Source: Gemmatimonadaceae bacterium (GTDB taxonomy: Bacteria > Gemmatimonadota > Gemmatimonadetes > Gemmatimonadales > Gemmatimonadaceae). From it: 40,562 nucleotides of DNA. The notes beneath the pieces were generated by a model. It was not told the origin of the DNA, did not search any database, and saw only the letters and a program-made list of their open reading frames with translations. Position numbers and translations under genes: made by a program. Below are positions 16,266-26,178 of the stretch, piece by piece. The stretch covers positions 1 to 40,562 of the forward strand of contig JADGQU010000002.1 of NCBI GenBank assembly GCA_017881545.1, in the 5' to 3' direction. How positions within the stretch are numbered: the first letter of the stretch is position 1; each line of letters begins with the position of its first letter.

Positions 16266-19200
16266 CTACATCAGATAGCGCGCGGATTTCTCCCCGCCAA
16301 GGTGCTCCACCAGGGCTTTCTTCGCCTCGACAATTTCTTCGGGAGACAACCAGTCGGCCACGGAAAAACGACGTCCCCGCGCTTCCACCGCAACTGCGAC
16401 GCGCCCACCGCGCGTTACGATGAGCGCGCCCGATCCGCGTGGCCTCGACAGCGGATCTCGCTCCACCATCTCCAGTGAAAGATTGTAGACGTTCGCCGGG
16501 TCGCTCGCCGCCATTACGACGAAGCTCGCCGATGATTGGTCTTCGCTCGCTACAGCTCGAAGCCATTCTACCGCGTCGGGGAGTGCGAACTGGGCGCCCC
16601 CAAGACCTTTGACGAAATACCCACGCCTTACTTCTCCGCGAAACTCGAGACGCTTGAGCTCACGATAGATGGACCGCCACGATACCGGTGGACGTTCGCG
16701 CCGCCACCAATCGCGTGAGACAATGCCGTAGCGCGCCAGCCACTGACGCGCGATTCGCTCCGCCCACTCTTCTTCGGGAAGTTCTGGTCCCAAAGTTCCT
16801 CGCCGCCTCACGAGCGACCAACGACCGGTCCAGCCGCTGGCTGCCGCTCCCGGCCGGTCCGGCCGCCTCCATTTCGGTAGTCTCCTGACGTTCGGGCGGG
16901 TCCGTGTGAATTTCCGATTCGGAGAGGGCGTGTAGTCAGCGGGCAACCAGCTCGTCGGGTCGGCGCCGGTGCGCGGCACCATCGGCTTCCAGCGGGCGAT
17001 CTCACGCAGAGCTTCGACCGTATCGTTGGTAACAAGACCCCATGCGACCAGTTCACGAATTGCTTCGCGCACCGCAAGCATCGTCAGTCCGGTGATCGCC
17101 TGAATGTCGCCGATGAACGAAGCACCCTCCTCCGCAATCGTCGCTCTTACTGCTTCGGCGCTCTCGCTCAACACGGGTTCCTGTTGATCGCTGAGCCAGA
17201 TTCCTCCGGTCCCCCGTTCGAAGAAGCGCACCCGGGCCAGTGGTATCGCGCCTGATTCCGGATCGTAGTTTCCTTCGCCAACCCATACCGGCTCACCCGT
17301 GGCCGTGAACTGCGACAACGTCGTCGGGTCGTACGCTCTGATCCTTGCGCGGAGATAGTCCCGGTCCCAGGCGATGGCCGGACGCGCAATACCATATAGT
17401 TGTCGCACGGCCGCTGCCGTTCCCGCCGCGCCGTCGAGCCGGTCCCGCTCGTCGAGATGCTGCCAGCGCTGCATGAAGGCCGCAAAGTGAGAAAGCTCAA
17501 CAGCTTCGATCTGCTTCCGCAGTGCGGCGAGCGCGCGTCTCCGCCCGATCTCGACCACCCGTCTCGAGCACCATTCGAGATCCTGAACCTCCCGCCGGAA
17601 TTTTCCGCGGACCAGCTTGTCCGTTCTCTCCCACTCCACGAACCGGGATTCGATCCATTCGCGTGGCCAGCCATAGCGATCGTGGATCTCCTGAACAGTC
17701 ACCGGTCCGGATTGTGTGAGAAATCGCGCGAGTATCTCTCGTCGCGCGACCGACGCATCGATCGCGGGGTGACGGAGCACCTCGGGAATCAAAGCCGCGG
17801 CGTCCTGCTCAACGATCTCCGTAGTGCCGAGCACCCGGGACAATTGCTCGGGGCCGTACGCCGAGACATAGCGCGGATATGTCTCCGTAAGAATGAAGCG
17901 CCATTCCTTCGCGGCTTCAGATCCGAGGCGGATCCCGATCACGCGCCCAGTCTCCAGCAGCCGGGCGAAGGGATTCGCCCGGACGCCTTCCTCTTCCGAA
18001 GCGACGCGGGATTCCAATTCATCGCGGGTAAGATCGCCCGCCCGGTCGAGCAGATGCGCAAGCTCGTCATCAGTTCGGGCGCGTCTGCCTGGCGCCGTTC
18101 CGCGCCGCTCCGCCAGAGTTTGTTCGATCGCTTCCCGCGTGATGTCGTCGCTTCCCTCTCCGCCCATGACTTCGTCGAGGAGTGATCTGTCGAGCGACAG
18201 CAGTGCTGCTCTCTGCTCCGCGCGCGGAGTATCATCGCCATAGAGCCAATCCATTACGAAACCGAACTGCAGGCTGGTGGCGAACGGCGACGGCGAGTCG
18301 GTCTGCACGTTGTGGACGCGGATGTTGCCTGCCGCGATCTCCGCCAGCGTTTCTTTGAGTCCCTGCATGTCGAATGCGTCCTGCAGAACTTCGCGGTACG
18401 TCTCGACCAGAATCGGGAAACTCGGAAACTGCCGCACCACCTGCAGTAGGTCGAGCGATTTCAGGCGTTGCAACCACAAGGGCATACGACGCCGTGGATT
18501 TCCGCGCGGCAGCAGCAGCGCCCGCGCGGCGTTCATTCTGAACCGCGCGCCGAACAGGGACGTCGAGCCGACTTCCTCCAGCACGAGCTGCTCGGCTTCG
18601 GCGCCCGACAATCCGAGCAGGGATTGGAATGGTACTCCCATGCCCAGATCGGGCAGACGAAGCATGATGCCGTCGTCTGTGGTCTGCACCTGAAGATCGG
18701 TGTCGTTGATCGCCTCGCGCACGCGCTGCGCCAGTGCCATGCCCCACGGCGCGTTGATTCTTCCCCCAAAGGCGGCGTGAATCACGATTCTTACGGCACC
18801 GGTCTCGTCTCTGAACTGTTCGATCACGATGTTCCGGTCATCGGGAACAATCCCTGTGGCGGCTCGTTGCGATGCGATGTACTTCACGAGCGAGCTGGCG
18901 GTTGCGGCATCACAACCGTATTCAGTGGCGAGTCTCTCCTCATTCGGCGCCTCGGCCAGCTCGCGGCGTAGCGCCCCGACGCGATGACTCAGCATCAGCG
19001 ACCGGGCCATGTACTCACCGTGCCAGAACGGCATCCGCGCTGGCGTTCCGGGCGCGGGTGTTACGACCACACGATCGTGCTCAATCGCCGCGATTCTCCA
19101 CGTCGAGGAACCGAGCTGAAAGACATCACCCATCCTCGACTCGTGCACGAACTCTTCATCCAGCTCTCCGAGGCGCGTGCGATCCGGGAGATTCACCGTG

Positions 19201-20717
19201 TACAGACCGCGGTCGGGGATCGTCCCACCCGAGATCACCGCCGTCATTCGCGCCGCCCGCGATCCGGTCAGCCTGTCATTGACGCGGTCCCAGGTGATGC
19301 GCGCCTCCAGCTCCGCCGCGATATCCGACGGATACTTTCCTGACAGCATCGCCAACACTTCATCGAACGCGCCGCGCGAAAGCTGGTGATACGAATAGGA
19401 TCGTCGCACCAGACGGAACAGATCTTCGCTTTGCCAGTCATCGACCGAGACGGCGGCGACGACCACCTGCGCCAGTACATCGAGGGCGTTCTGCACCACA
19501 TGGGTAGGCTCCACATCCCCGGCGCGCATCGCCGCCACTATTGCCGCGATTTCCATTGCGTCATCGCGAAAGGTTGGTACGAGTATTCCGCGGCTCGCTA
19601 CGCCCAGAGTATGTCCGGCGCGTCCGATTCTCTGGAGCGCCGAGGCGACGCGCTTGGGTGACTGCAGTTGTATCACGAGATCCACCGACCCGATGTCGAT
19701 CCCCAACTCCAGTGAGCTGGTGGTGATGAGAGCGCGAAGAGTCCCGGCCTTCAGGCGCTCTTCCAACGCGAACCTGCGTTCCCTCGCCAGCGATCCGTGA
19801 TACGGAAGCGCGATTTCTTCTTCGGCGAGGGCGTTGACGCGCGCCGCGATCTTTTCCGCCTGCGCCCGATTGTTGACGAACACGAGCGTCGTGCTGGATG
19901 CGCGGATGTGCCGCAGCACGAGCGGAGTGACGCTGGGCCAGACGCTGCCGCCTACGTTCCCGAGATCGGCAACTGGGGACTCGACCGCGATCTGCAGCTC
20001 CTTGATCATGCCGCAGTCGACGATCGTCACGGGACGGAATTTCGGTGTTCCGTCAGCGCTCGCTTCGCACCCGCCGAGAAATCGCGCGACTTCCTCGAGC
20101 GGCCGTTGCGTCGCCGACAGGCCGATGCGCTGGGGTGGCTTCTCGACCAGCGCTTCGAGACGCTCCAGCGTCAGCGCGAGATGAGATCCCCGCTTCGTTC
20201 CGGCTATGGCGTGAATCTCGTCGACGATCACGGCGCGGACGCCGCTGAACATCCCGCGGCCCTTCAGCGTCGTCAGCATGATGTTGAGCGACTCGGGCGT
20301 CGTGATGAGAATGTGCGGGGATTTTCGAAGCATCCTTGCGCGAGCGGATGCAGGCGTGTCCCCTGTGCGAACGCCGACGCGTATCTCGGGAAGCTCCTTC
20401 CCTTCCGCAACAAACCGCGCTCGAAGCTCGGCGAGCGGGCGCTCAAGATTCCTCTGAATGTCGTTATTGAGGGCCTTTAGCGGCGAGATGTAGAGCAGAT
20501 GAACCGCGTTCGACAGCGGTTCCTTCGTTCCCCGCACGATCAGCTCGTTCAGCTCCCACAGAAACGCCGCCAGCGTCTTCCCGGTTCCGGTCGGAGCGAG
20601 GATGAGCGTGTGTGCTCCACTCGCGATCGCCGGCCAACCCTCGCGCTGCGGATCGCTAGGCGTGCCGAACGTCTCCTTGAACCACCGCCTCACGAGCGGA
20701 TGAAGGCGCGGCAACAT
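16266..20717 (-). CDS. lhr: Lhr-type large DEAD/DEAH helicase
   Basis: LAPTGTGKTLAAFLWEL, LLYISPLKALNNDIQRNL, ITTPESLNIMLT, VIVDEIHAIAGTKRG, GLSATQRP, ATSSLELGIDIG..RIGRAGH-type motifs; length ~1490 aa with Lhr C-terminal region; N-terminus could start upstream at TTG 20744. Confidence 0.93.
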   Translation of the reverse strand: MLPRLHPLVRRWFKETFGTPSDPQREGWPAIASGAHTLILAPTGTGKTLAAFLWELNELIVRGTKEPLSNAVHLLYISPLKALNNDIQRNLERPLAELRARFVAEGKELPEIRVGVRTGDTPASARARMLRKSPHILITTPESLNIMLTTLKGRGMFSGVRAVIVDEIHAIAGTKRGSHLALTLERLEALVEKPPQRIGLSATQRPLEEVARFLGGCEASADGTPKFRPVTIVDCGMIKELQIAVESPVADLGNVGGSVWPSVTPLVLRHIRASSTTLVFVNNRAQAEKIAARVNALAEEEIALPYHGSLARERRFALEERLKAGTLRALITTSSLELGIDIGSVDLVIQLQSPKRVASALQRIGRAGHTLGVASRGILVPTFRDDAMEIAAIVAAMRAGDVEPTHVVQNALDVLAQVVVAAVSVDDWQSEDLFRLVRRSYSYHQLSRGAFDEVLAMLSGKYPSDIAAELEARITWDRVNDRLTGSRAARMTAVISGGTIPDRGLYTVNLPDRTRLGELDEEFVHESRMGDVFQLGSSTWRIAAIEHDRVVVTPAPGTPARMPFWHGEYMARSLMLSHRVGALRRELAEAPNEERLATEYGCDAATASSLVKYIASQRAATGIVPDDRNIVIEQFRDETGAVRIVIHAAFGGRINAPWGMALAQRVREAINDTDLQVQTTDDGIMLRLPDLGMGVPFQSLLGLSGAEAEQLVLEEVGSTSLFGARFRMNAARALLLPRGNPRRRMPLWLQRLKSLDLLQVVRQFPSFPILVETYREVLQDAFDMQGLKETLAEIAAGNIRVHNVQTDSPSPFATSLQFGFVMDWLYGDDTPRAEQRAALLSLDRSLLDEVMGGEGSDDITREAIEQTLAERRGTAPGRRARTDDELAHLLDRAGDLTRDELESRVASEEEGVRANPFARLLETGRVIGIRLGSEAAKEWRFILTETYPRYVSAYGPEQLSRVLGTTEIVEQDAAALIPEVLRHPAIDASVARREILARFLTQSGPVTVQEIHDRYGWPREWIESRFVEWERTDKLVRGKFRREVQDLEWCSRRVVEIGRRRALAALRKQIEAVELSHFAAFMQRWQHLDERDRLDGAAGTAAAVRQLYGIARPAIAWDRDYLRARIRAYDPTTLSQFTATGEPVWVGEGNYDPESGAIPLARVRFFERGTGGIWLSDQQEPVLSESAEAVRATIAEEGASFIGDIQAITGLTMLAVREAIRELVAWGLVTNDTVEALREIARWKPMVPRTGADPTSWLPADYTPSPNRKFTRTRPNVRRLPKWRRPDRPGAAASGWTGRWSLVRRRGTLGPELPEEEWAERIARQWLARYGIVSRDWWRRERPPVSWRSIYRELKRLEFRGEVRRGYFVKGLGGAQFALPDAVEWLRAVASEDQSSASFVVMAASDPANVYNLSLEMVERDPLSRPRGSGALIVTRGGRVAVAVEARGRRFSVADWLSPEEIVEAKKALVEHLGGEKSARYLM

Positions 20718-20765
20718 GGAAGAGCTACTCACATGACGGGCCAAGACGCGGTTACCGCTTGAGGG

Positions 20766-22064
20766 CTAGAGTATGCGCCTCAGCTTCTGTGCTCCCCACT
20801 CGAGGATCCTCCCGGAAAGAGCGCGCTTTCTGAACTCGTCGAGCTTTATCTCCTTTGACGACTTGATGTCATTCATGAAGATCGAGTCCATTTGCGCTCC
20901 GAGGTGGCGGTCGAGGGTCACAAGGAGCGACTCGTTGTTGAACGACAGCGAACGGTTGTCGAAGTTCATGGATCCGATGTACGACCATATCCCGTCCACC
21001 ACCATGCTCTTCGCGTGCATCATGGTCGGCTGGTACTCGTAGATCTTTCCGCCTCCCTCAAGCAGCTTCTCGTAGTACGTTCTCCCCGCGTACCAGGTCG
21101 TCTTCACATCCGTCTTGTTGCTCACGGTGATGACCCGAACGTCTACTCCCCGCTTCGCTGCCGCGAGAAGCAGCTGCATGAAATTCTCACCCGGGACGAA
21201 GTATGAGTTGCTGATGTAAAGCGTTTTTCGGGCGCCCGCGATCGACAACGCCAGAAACCTTTCCGCCGATGTGCTTCCGGTACTCGGAATGCTGTACATC
21301 AGGCCGGCTTGCACGTCTCCAACATCGGCGAATGAGCTCTTTGGAAAGAACAGGTCGCCAGTCAGCAGCTCGCCCGTCGCTTCTGCCCACGCCGCCGCAA
21401 ATGCTGCTTGCAGGGCTCCCACGGTTGGTCCCTCGAATCGTACGTTCGTCTCGCGCCACTGGTCCTCGTGGTGTCCGTCTCCGAGCCAGTAGTCGGCGAG
21501 CCCGAAACCACCGGTGTAGCCGATCTTCCCATCGACCACGACCACGCGTACGTGCGATCGCTGCGCGGCTTTCTGCAGTGTGTACCAGCGCAGAGGCCTC
21601 AGCCATTTGACTTCGACGCCGGCGTGCCTGAGACTGTCACGCCATTCCGGCTTGAGCGGCTGAGACCCGAATGCGTCGAGCAGCAACAGCACGCGTACCT
21701 TGTGCTGCGCGCGATCGATCAGGTACTTCGCCATTGTGTCGGCGACCCCGCCGGGCTGTGAGTAGTACATCTGCACCGTCACAGTGCGCTCGGCAGAGGC
21801 TATGTCCTTCCACAATTGGGGATAGGTGCCGTCGCCGTTCAGCAGGATCTGAACGCTGTTGCCGGGATCGATGTGCGTTCCCGTGAACAGCTCGATGCTC
21901 CGGGCGAACAGCGGATCCTCGACGCTTGGCGGTCCGTCCTTGTCGCCTTCCGCGATTACGCTCGTAACCGGCGTATCGTGCGTCACCGACAGGATGCCGA
22001 TTAGGGCCAGAATGAGCCCAAACAGGCATAGGGCCGCGATTGCTATGTACTTGATCAGTGTCAT
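20766..22064 (-). CDS. Cardiolipin synthase / phospholipase D-like protein
   Basis: Two PLD motifs: SHVRVVVVDGKIGYTGGFGLAD and MHAKSMVVDGIWSYIGSMNFDNRS; N-terminal TM. Confidence 0.9.
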   Translation of the reverse strand: MTLIKYIAIAALCLFGLILALIGILSVTHDTPVTSVIAEGDKDGPPSVEDPLFARSIELFTGTHIDPGNSVQILLNGDGTYPQLWKDIASAERTVTVQMYYSQPGGVADTMAKYLIDRAQHKVRVLLLLDAFGSQPLKPEWRDSLRHAGVEVKWLRPLRWYTLQKAAQRSHVRVVVVDGKIGYTGGFGLADYWLGDGHHEDQWRETNVRFEGPTVGALQAAFAAAWAEATGELLTGDLFFPKSSFADVGDVQAGLMYSIPSTGSTSAERFLALSIAGARKTLYISNSYFVPGENFMQLLLAAAKRGVDVRVITVSNKTDVKTTWYAGRTYYEKLLEGGGKIYEYQPTMMHAKSMVVDGIWSYIGSMNFDNRSLSFNNESLLVTLDRHLGAQMDSIFMNDIKSSKEIKLDEFRKRALSGRILEWGAQKLRRIL

Positions 22065-22075
22065 ATTCTCTCTAC

Positions 22076-22927
22076 ATGACCTTCGTGGCCCGTCGGCGAA
22101 TCGCGACGCGTGCTATCGTTCTCGACCGCTCCCTTGAAGCGCTTCCAATCTTCCGACTGAGCGATTCTGCCGAGGACACGGCAATTTCCTTCTCTCCCGA
22201 GAGCGGTGGGCGGTGGCGTGTTCTGCCCAGCCCGGGCGACCGCTTGCCCGGAACATTCGACCAGGACGTGTACATCGAGCTCCTGCATCGCTATCACGAG
22301 GCAGGGGCCCCCGAAGACGGGGTGATAAGCTTTACGCTCCACGCGTTTTTGCGTTCCATCGCCCGGCGCGTCGACGGCAGAACGTACGAGCAGCTTCGGT
22401 CCGCTTTGACGAGGCTCGAGCGGACTACTCTCGAGTCGAGCGGAGTGTACGTTGCGGCAAAAGAAGGACAGCCGCTAGAAGGACGCTTCACCATTCTCTC
22501 CTCAGTTTCGATCGCGCGCCGACGAATGGCCGAGCGCGAACAATTCACCCTGTTTCCCGTGCTCGCCGCGTCGGAACCGGGCGACGCACACGTCACGATC
22601 GGCCCCGCAATCCGCGCGAATATCGCCGCCGGACACACCGTGACCCTCTCTGCAACGCACTACTTGTCGCTCACCAATCCCGTTGCCAGACGGCTCTATC
22701 GCCTGCTGGAAGTCGCGAGGGAGGAGGGGATGGTGACCTGGAGAGTCCCCCTCGCTTCCCTCGCCGAGCAGTTGCCGCTGACCCAGCGATACCCATCCCA
22801 TTTGCAACGAGTGCTCCAGCCCGCTCACGAAATGCTGCTCGCGGCAGGCCTCCTGCGCGACGCAACGTTCCGGCAGCTTAACCGCGATTGGCTCGTGGAC
22901 TACGTGCTGGCCTCCCGCGCCGCCTGA
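22076..22927 (+). CDS. Replication initiator protein A-like (RPA/plasmid RepA type)
   Basis: YEQLRSALTRLERTTLESSGVY, LSLTNPVARRLYRLLEVAREEG resemble plasmid RPA-type initiators; no domain search possible. Confidence 0.6.
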   Translation: MTFVARRRIATRAIVLDRSLEALPIFRLSDSAEDTAISFSPESGGRWRVLPSPGDRLPGTFDQDVYIELLHRYHEAGAPEDGVISFTLHAFLRSIARRVDGRTYEQLRSALTRLERTTLESSGVYVAAKEGQPLEGRFTILSSVSIARRRMAEREQFTLFPVLAASEPGDAHVTIGPAIRANIAAGHTVTLSATHYLSLTNPVARRLYRLLEVAREEGMVTWRVPLASLAEQLPLTQRYPSHLQRVLQPAHEMLLAAGLLRDATFRQLNRDWLVDYVLASRAA

Positions 22928-23040
22928 ACAACCCTGAGCAGCGGCGTTCCGTTGGTGCCTTTTGTGCGTCCTTGAGGAACACTGCCTCGCCAGGGGCGTA
23001 TCTATTACGTTACCGCCTTCTTCTCTCTACCTAGAGCCGT

Positions 23041-24645
23041 ATGTCCCGACCCAGAAAGAGCTTGCTGTTCGGCCTCGCATTGATCCCGCTGATGGCCGGC
23101 GGCTTCGTATTTCAACAACACGAGAACCAGCAAGGTGCTCGCTTGCTGGACCAGGTCCTCAACATTGTGTCCACCCGCTTCGTCGACACCGTTGACGCCG
23201 CCACGCTTTATGAAAAGGCGGCGCGCGGGCTCGTCCACGAGCTGAACGATCCCTACAGCGTCCTGCTCTCCCCGAAGGAGCTTTCCACCTTCAATGCGCA
23301 GACGAATGGACGCTACGCCGGCATCGGAATGGAGATCGCCGAGACACAGGGTTTCATCACCGTTCAGCGCGTTTTCCCGCATACACCGGCCGAGGGTGCC
23401 GGCGTGCAGGAAGGCGATCGCATCAACTTCATCGACACGACCAATACCCGCGGCTGGACAGTCTCGCAGACGTCCGATGCGCTCAAGGGAAGTCCTGGCA
23501 GTAAGGTTTTGGTCAAGTTCTCACGTCCCGGCGTGCCCGAGTTGATACCGATCACTTTCACCCGTGCGGTCATCACCATCCCGGCCGTTCCTTACGCCAT
23601 CATGCTCGACAACAAGGTTGGGTATGTCCCGCTTCTCCAGTTCAACGAGAGCGCGAGAGACGAGCTCGAGAGCTCGATCGCCCGCTTGTCGCGCGAGGGC
23701 GCGCGCGGAATCGTCATCGATCTGCGTGGGAATCCCGGCGGCATCCTCGATCAGTCGCTGAGCGTCAGCAATCTCTTCCTCAAGAAGGGACAGCAGATCT
23801 CGAGCATCCGGGCCCGCAACGGTGAGAACCAGAATTTCGTCGCCAGCGATGATCCAATCGCGCCGACGATTCCGCTGGTGCTCCTCACCGACGGAAGAAG
23901 CGCCTCGGCTTCAGAGATCGTCGCCGGTGCACTCCAGGACCACGACCGCGCTCTCATTGTCGGCACGACTTCGTTCGGAAAAGGCCTCGTGCAGTCGGTC
24001 TTCCCGCTCGAGGGCGGTTACGCGCTCAAGATGACGACCGCGAAGTGGTACACTCCGAACGGCCGTTCCATCCAGAAGGAGCGGAAGCTTCTTCCGAGCG
24101 GTGAGTTTGTGGAAGTGATGCCCGATTCTCTGGAGACCGATTCGGTCCGCCGGTCTCGCCCTGTGTTCAAATCGGACGCCGGCCGCATCGTTTATGGTGG
24201 CGGGGCTATCACGCCCGACATCATCGTGCGTCCCGACACATTGACCACCGCGGAACAGAAGGTGTTCAACGCCTTTGCTCCGAAGACCACCGATGTGAGA
24301 GCGACGCTCATGGACTACTCGCTCGAGCTCAAGAAAACGGTCCGCCCTGACTTTACCGTACCTCCGGCATGGCGCGAAGAGTTCTATCGCCGCCTTCAGG
24401 CTAAGGGAGTCACGATTGATCACGTGCAGTACGAGCAGGCGGGGCCGGAGATCGATCGACTGCTTGGCAATACCGTCGCGCGGTTGGCGTTCGGAGATTC
24501 CACGGCCAAGCGTCGCAGCGTTCCGGAAGACAATCAGCTGATGCACGCGTTGCAGGTTCTCAAGCAGAGCGCCTCCCAGAAGGATCTCTTCCTTATCGCT
24601 CAGCGGGAACAGGCATTGGCGGCGTCAGCGTCCGCTCGTCCCTGA
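23041..24645 (+). CDS. ctpA: S41 family C-terminal processing protease
   Basis: PDZ region (GIGMEIAETQGFITVQRVFPHTPAEGAGVQEGDRI), GIVIDLRGNPGGILDQSLSVSNLFL, TDGRSASASEIVAGALQDHDRALIVGTTSFGKGLVQ. Confidence 0.95.
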   Translation: MSRPRKSLLFGLALIPLMAGGFVFQQHENQQGARLLDQVLNIVSTRFVDTVDAATLYEKAARGLVHELNDPYSVLLSPKELSTFNAQTNGRYAGIGMEIAETQGFITVQRVFPHTPAEGAGVQEGDRINFIDTTNTRGWTVSQTSDALKGSPGSKVLVKFSRPGVPELIPITFTRAVITIPAVPYAIMLDNKVGYVPLLQFNESARDELESSIARLSREGARGIVIDLRGNPGGILDQSLSVSNLFLKKGQQISSIRARNGENQNFVASDDPIAPTIPLVLLTDGRSASASEIVAGALQDHDRALIVGTTSFGKGLVQSVFPLEGGYALKMTTAKWYTPNGRSIQKERKLLPSGEFVEVMPDSLETDSVRRSRPVFKSDAGRIVYGGGAITPDIIVRPDTLTTAEQKVFNAFAPKTTDVRATLMDYSLELKKTVRPDFTVPPAWREEFYRRLQAKGVTIDHVQYEQAGPEIDRLLGNTVARLAFGDSTAKRRSVPEDNQLMHALQVLKQSASQKDLFLIAQREQALAASASARP

Positions 24646-24677
24646 TTAGAATAGGGAGATAGGAAGCAGAATTCCAA

Positions 24678-24713
24678 AGCTCCGGCGGGTTCGTCCCGCC
24701 GGAGCTTTTTTCC
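24678..24713 (+). terminator. Rho-independent terminator
   Basis: AGCTCCGGCGGG-TTCG-TCCCGCCGGAGCT followed by a T-run. Confidence 0.93.
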
Positions 24714-24714
24714 C

Positions 24715-25473
24715 CTAAGGCCAGCGGTGCTTATTGGAGTATTTGCTGCCGAATATCTCGAGCAGCGTAGGCTTCGGATCCTCCGTCCGAACGATAGCGT
24801 CCAGCCTGTCGGCGAGCATGATCGGTCGTGTGAACTGCCGGTATCTTCGGTAGCTGTGGCAGAAGCAGAGCGGTCCTTTGCGGGTAAGGTCTCCCAGCAG
24901 AATGTCGGGCTCCCCGAAGATCGTGAGGGCGTAGAAAAAATTGAGAGTGCGCGATCTCGGCAGGTCGCTTTGCCGGACGTTCCGGGGAAGGCTGCCATGC
25001 TTTCCCCACTGGACATCGATCGCGACCTGAGACCGGGGCCACGGGGTGTGAAGTGTCATCCCGTGCCAGTAGGTCCAGACATCGGTAGGGGCGTAAGTCG
25101 AGTCATAGCCTACCCATACAACCTCTTCGTCGGTCGGGACCGTGAACGGAATCCACGACCCGTGGATGTCGTCCCGCCATAGTAAATGGTAGGCAATTAC
25201 CCGCCGGATCGGGTGCAGAACGGCCACTACGCGTTCCAGCGGGAACGTTTCATCTGGTTGTAGGTACAAGACCGGTGCTAGGCGCCGTGCGAGGAGTGCT
25301 CCGCTATCCGTCGGTGCAAGGGCGTCAGGCAGATTGGCCGGTCGGAGCGGTATGTGGGCATGCGGGCCACAGGCAGTAAGAAAGCTGAGGGCCAGCCCGA
25401 CGCAGATCCGCTCGCGAATCTCGATGGCTCTTCTTCTCAATGGATTAGCCGTCAAGAACGTCCACCTCACCAT
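24715..25473 (-). CDS. Hypothetical lipoprotein
   Basis: 252-aa ORF with lipobox-like LSFLTACG; WVGYDSTYAPTDVWTYWHGMTLH; no family recognised. Confidence 0.6.
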   Translation of the reverse strand: MVRWTFLTANPLRRRAIEIRERICVGLALSFLTACGPHAHIPLRPANLPDALAPTDSGALLARRLAPVLYLQPDETFPLERVVAVLHPIRRVIAYHLLWRDDIHGSWIPFTVPTDEEVVWVGYDSTYAPTDVWTYWHGMTLHTPWPRSQVAIDVQWGKHGSLPRNVRQSDLPRSRTLNFFYALTIFGEPDILLGDLTRKGPLCFCHSYRRYRQFTRPIMLADRLDAIVRTEDPKPTLLEIFGSKYSNKHRWP

Positions 25474-25517
25474 GCGACGCCTACCGCGCAGCGCCGTTTC
25501 GAGTAACTGGAGAGCTC

Positions 25518-25727
25518 ATGCGCAAGCCACGTCCGAACGCGTACAATCCCGCCCAAGCCCTGTTTCTGATTAGCAACGACCGCCACGGATCTCCACTCAG
25601 CTGCCCTTCGTGCGCTGGATCGATCGAGCGCGACCCGCACCAGATTCCTCCGCCACCCTATGCGCACGTGACTCTCCGCTGCAAGAGCTGCGGGCGTTCG
25701 GCGCACTATGTCGCAGGCGCGGCCTAG
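25518..25727 (+). CDS. Small zinc-ribbon protein
   Basis: 69 aa with CPSC and CKSC pairs. Confidence 0.55.
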   Translation: MRKPRPNAYNPAQALFLISNDRHGSPLSCPSCAGSIERDPHQIPPPPYAHVTLRCKSCGRSAHYVAGAA

Positions 25728-25806
25728 GGTCATGGTCTGTTGCACAAAACTTGCCCTCCTCAGTGAGCGCCGGATGGATAATGCGTCACGCGGACCAGAA
25801 TCCGGC

Positions 25807-25853
25807 GAAGCGACAAGATCTCTTAACTGTCGCTAGCCTGTCGTAGACGCTTC
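25807..25853 (+). promoter_or_regulatory. Candidate structured 5' UTR element of the cold-shock gene
   Basis: AGCGACA (25809-25815)/TGTCGCT (25828-25834) competes with GAAGCG (25807-25812)/CGCTTC (25848-25853). Confidence 0.4.
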
Positions 25854-25890
25854 ACAGATTGCCCTGCTGGGGATTGAGAGGATTAGTTAA

Positions 25891-26100
25891 ATGGCACGCA
25901 TCACTGGAACGGTCAAATGGTTCAACGACGCCAAGGGATTTGGCTTCATTTCACGCGAGGGTGGCCCGGACGTCTTTGTCCATTTCAGCGCGATCAGTGG
26001 ATCCGGTTTCAAATCTCTTGCTGAGGGCGATAAGGTCGAGTTCGAGGTAGTCCAAGGTCAAAAGGGACCCCAGGCCGCGGACGTCACGAAAGCAACCTGA
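25891..26100 (+). CDS. csp: Cold-shock protein
   Basis: [30 protein letters not shown], canonical RNP1/RNP2. Confidence 0.97.
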   Translation: MARITGTVKWFNDAKGFGFISREGGPDVFVHFSAISGSGFKSLAEGDKVEFEVVQGQKGPQAADVTKAT

Positions 26101-26121
26101 CCGTTTCGATTCCGTCCGAGG

Positions 26122-26150
26122 AAAAAGCCCCGCTGAGCGGGGCTTTTTTT
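26122..26150 (+). terminator. Rho-independent terminator
   Basis: AAAAAGCCCCGCTGAGCGGGGCTTTTTTT. Confidence 0.95.
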
Positions 26151-26178
26151 GCATCACGCTTCTCATCAAGAGGACACC

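Noticed and set aside
17400-20480. Several long plus-strand ORFs (e.g. 17400-18185, 19797-20480)
   Set aside because: All lie antisense to the Lhr-type helicase and show no domain-like sequence.
26149-26178. Upstream ORF start for ligD (MHHASHQEDT...)
   Set aside because: Overlaps the csp terminator T-run; the GTG at 26179 with AGAGGA Shine-Dalgarno is the better start.
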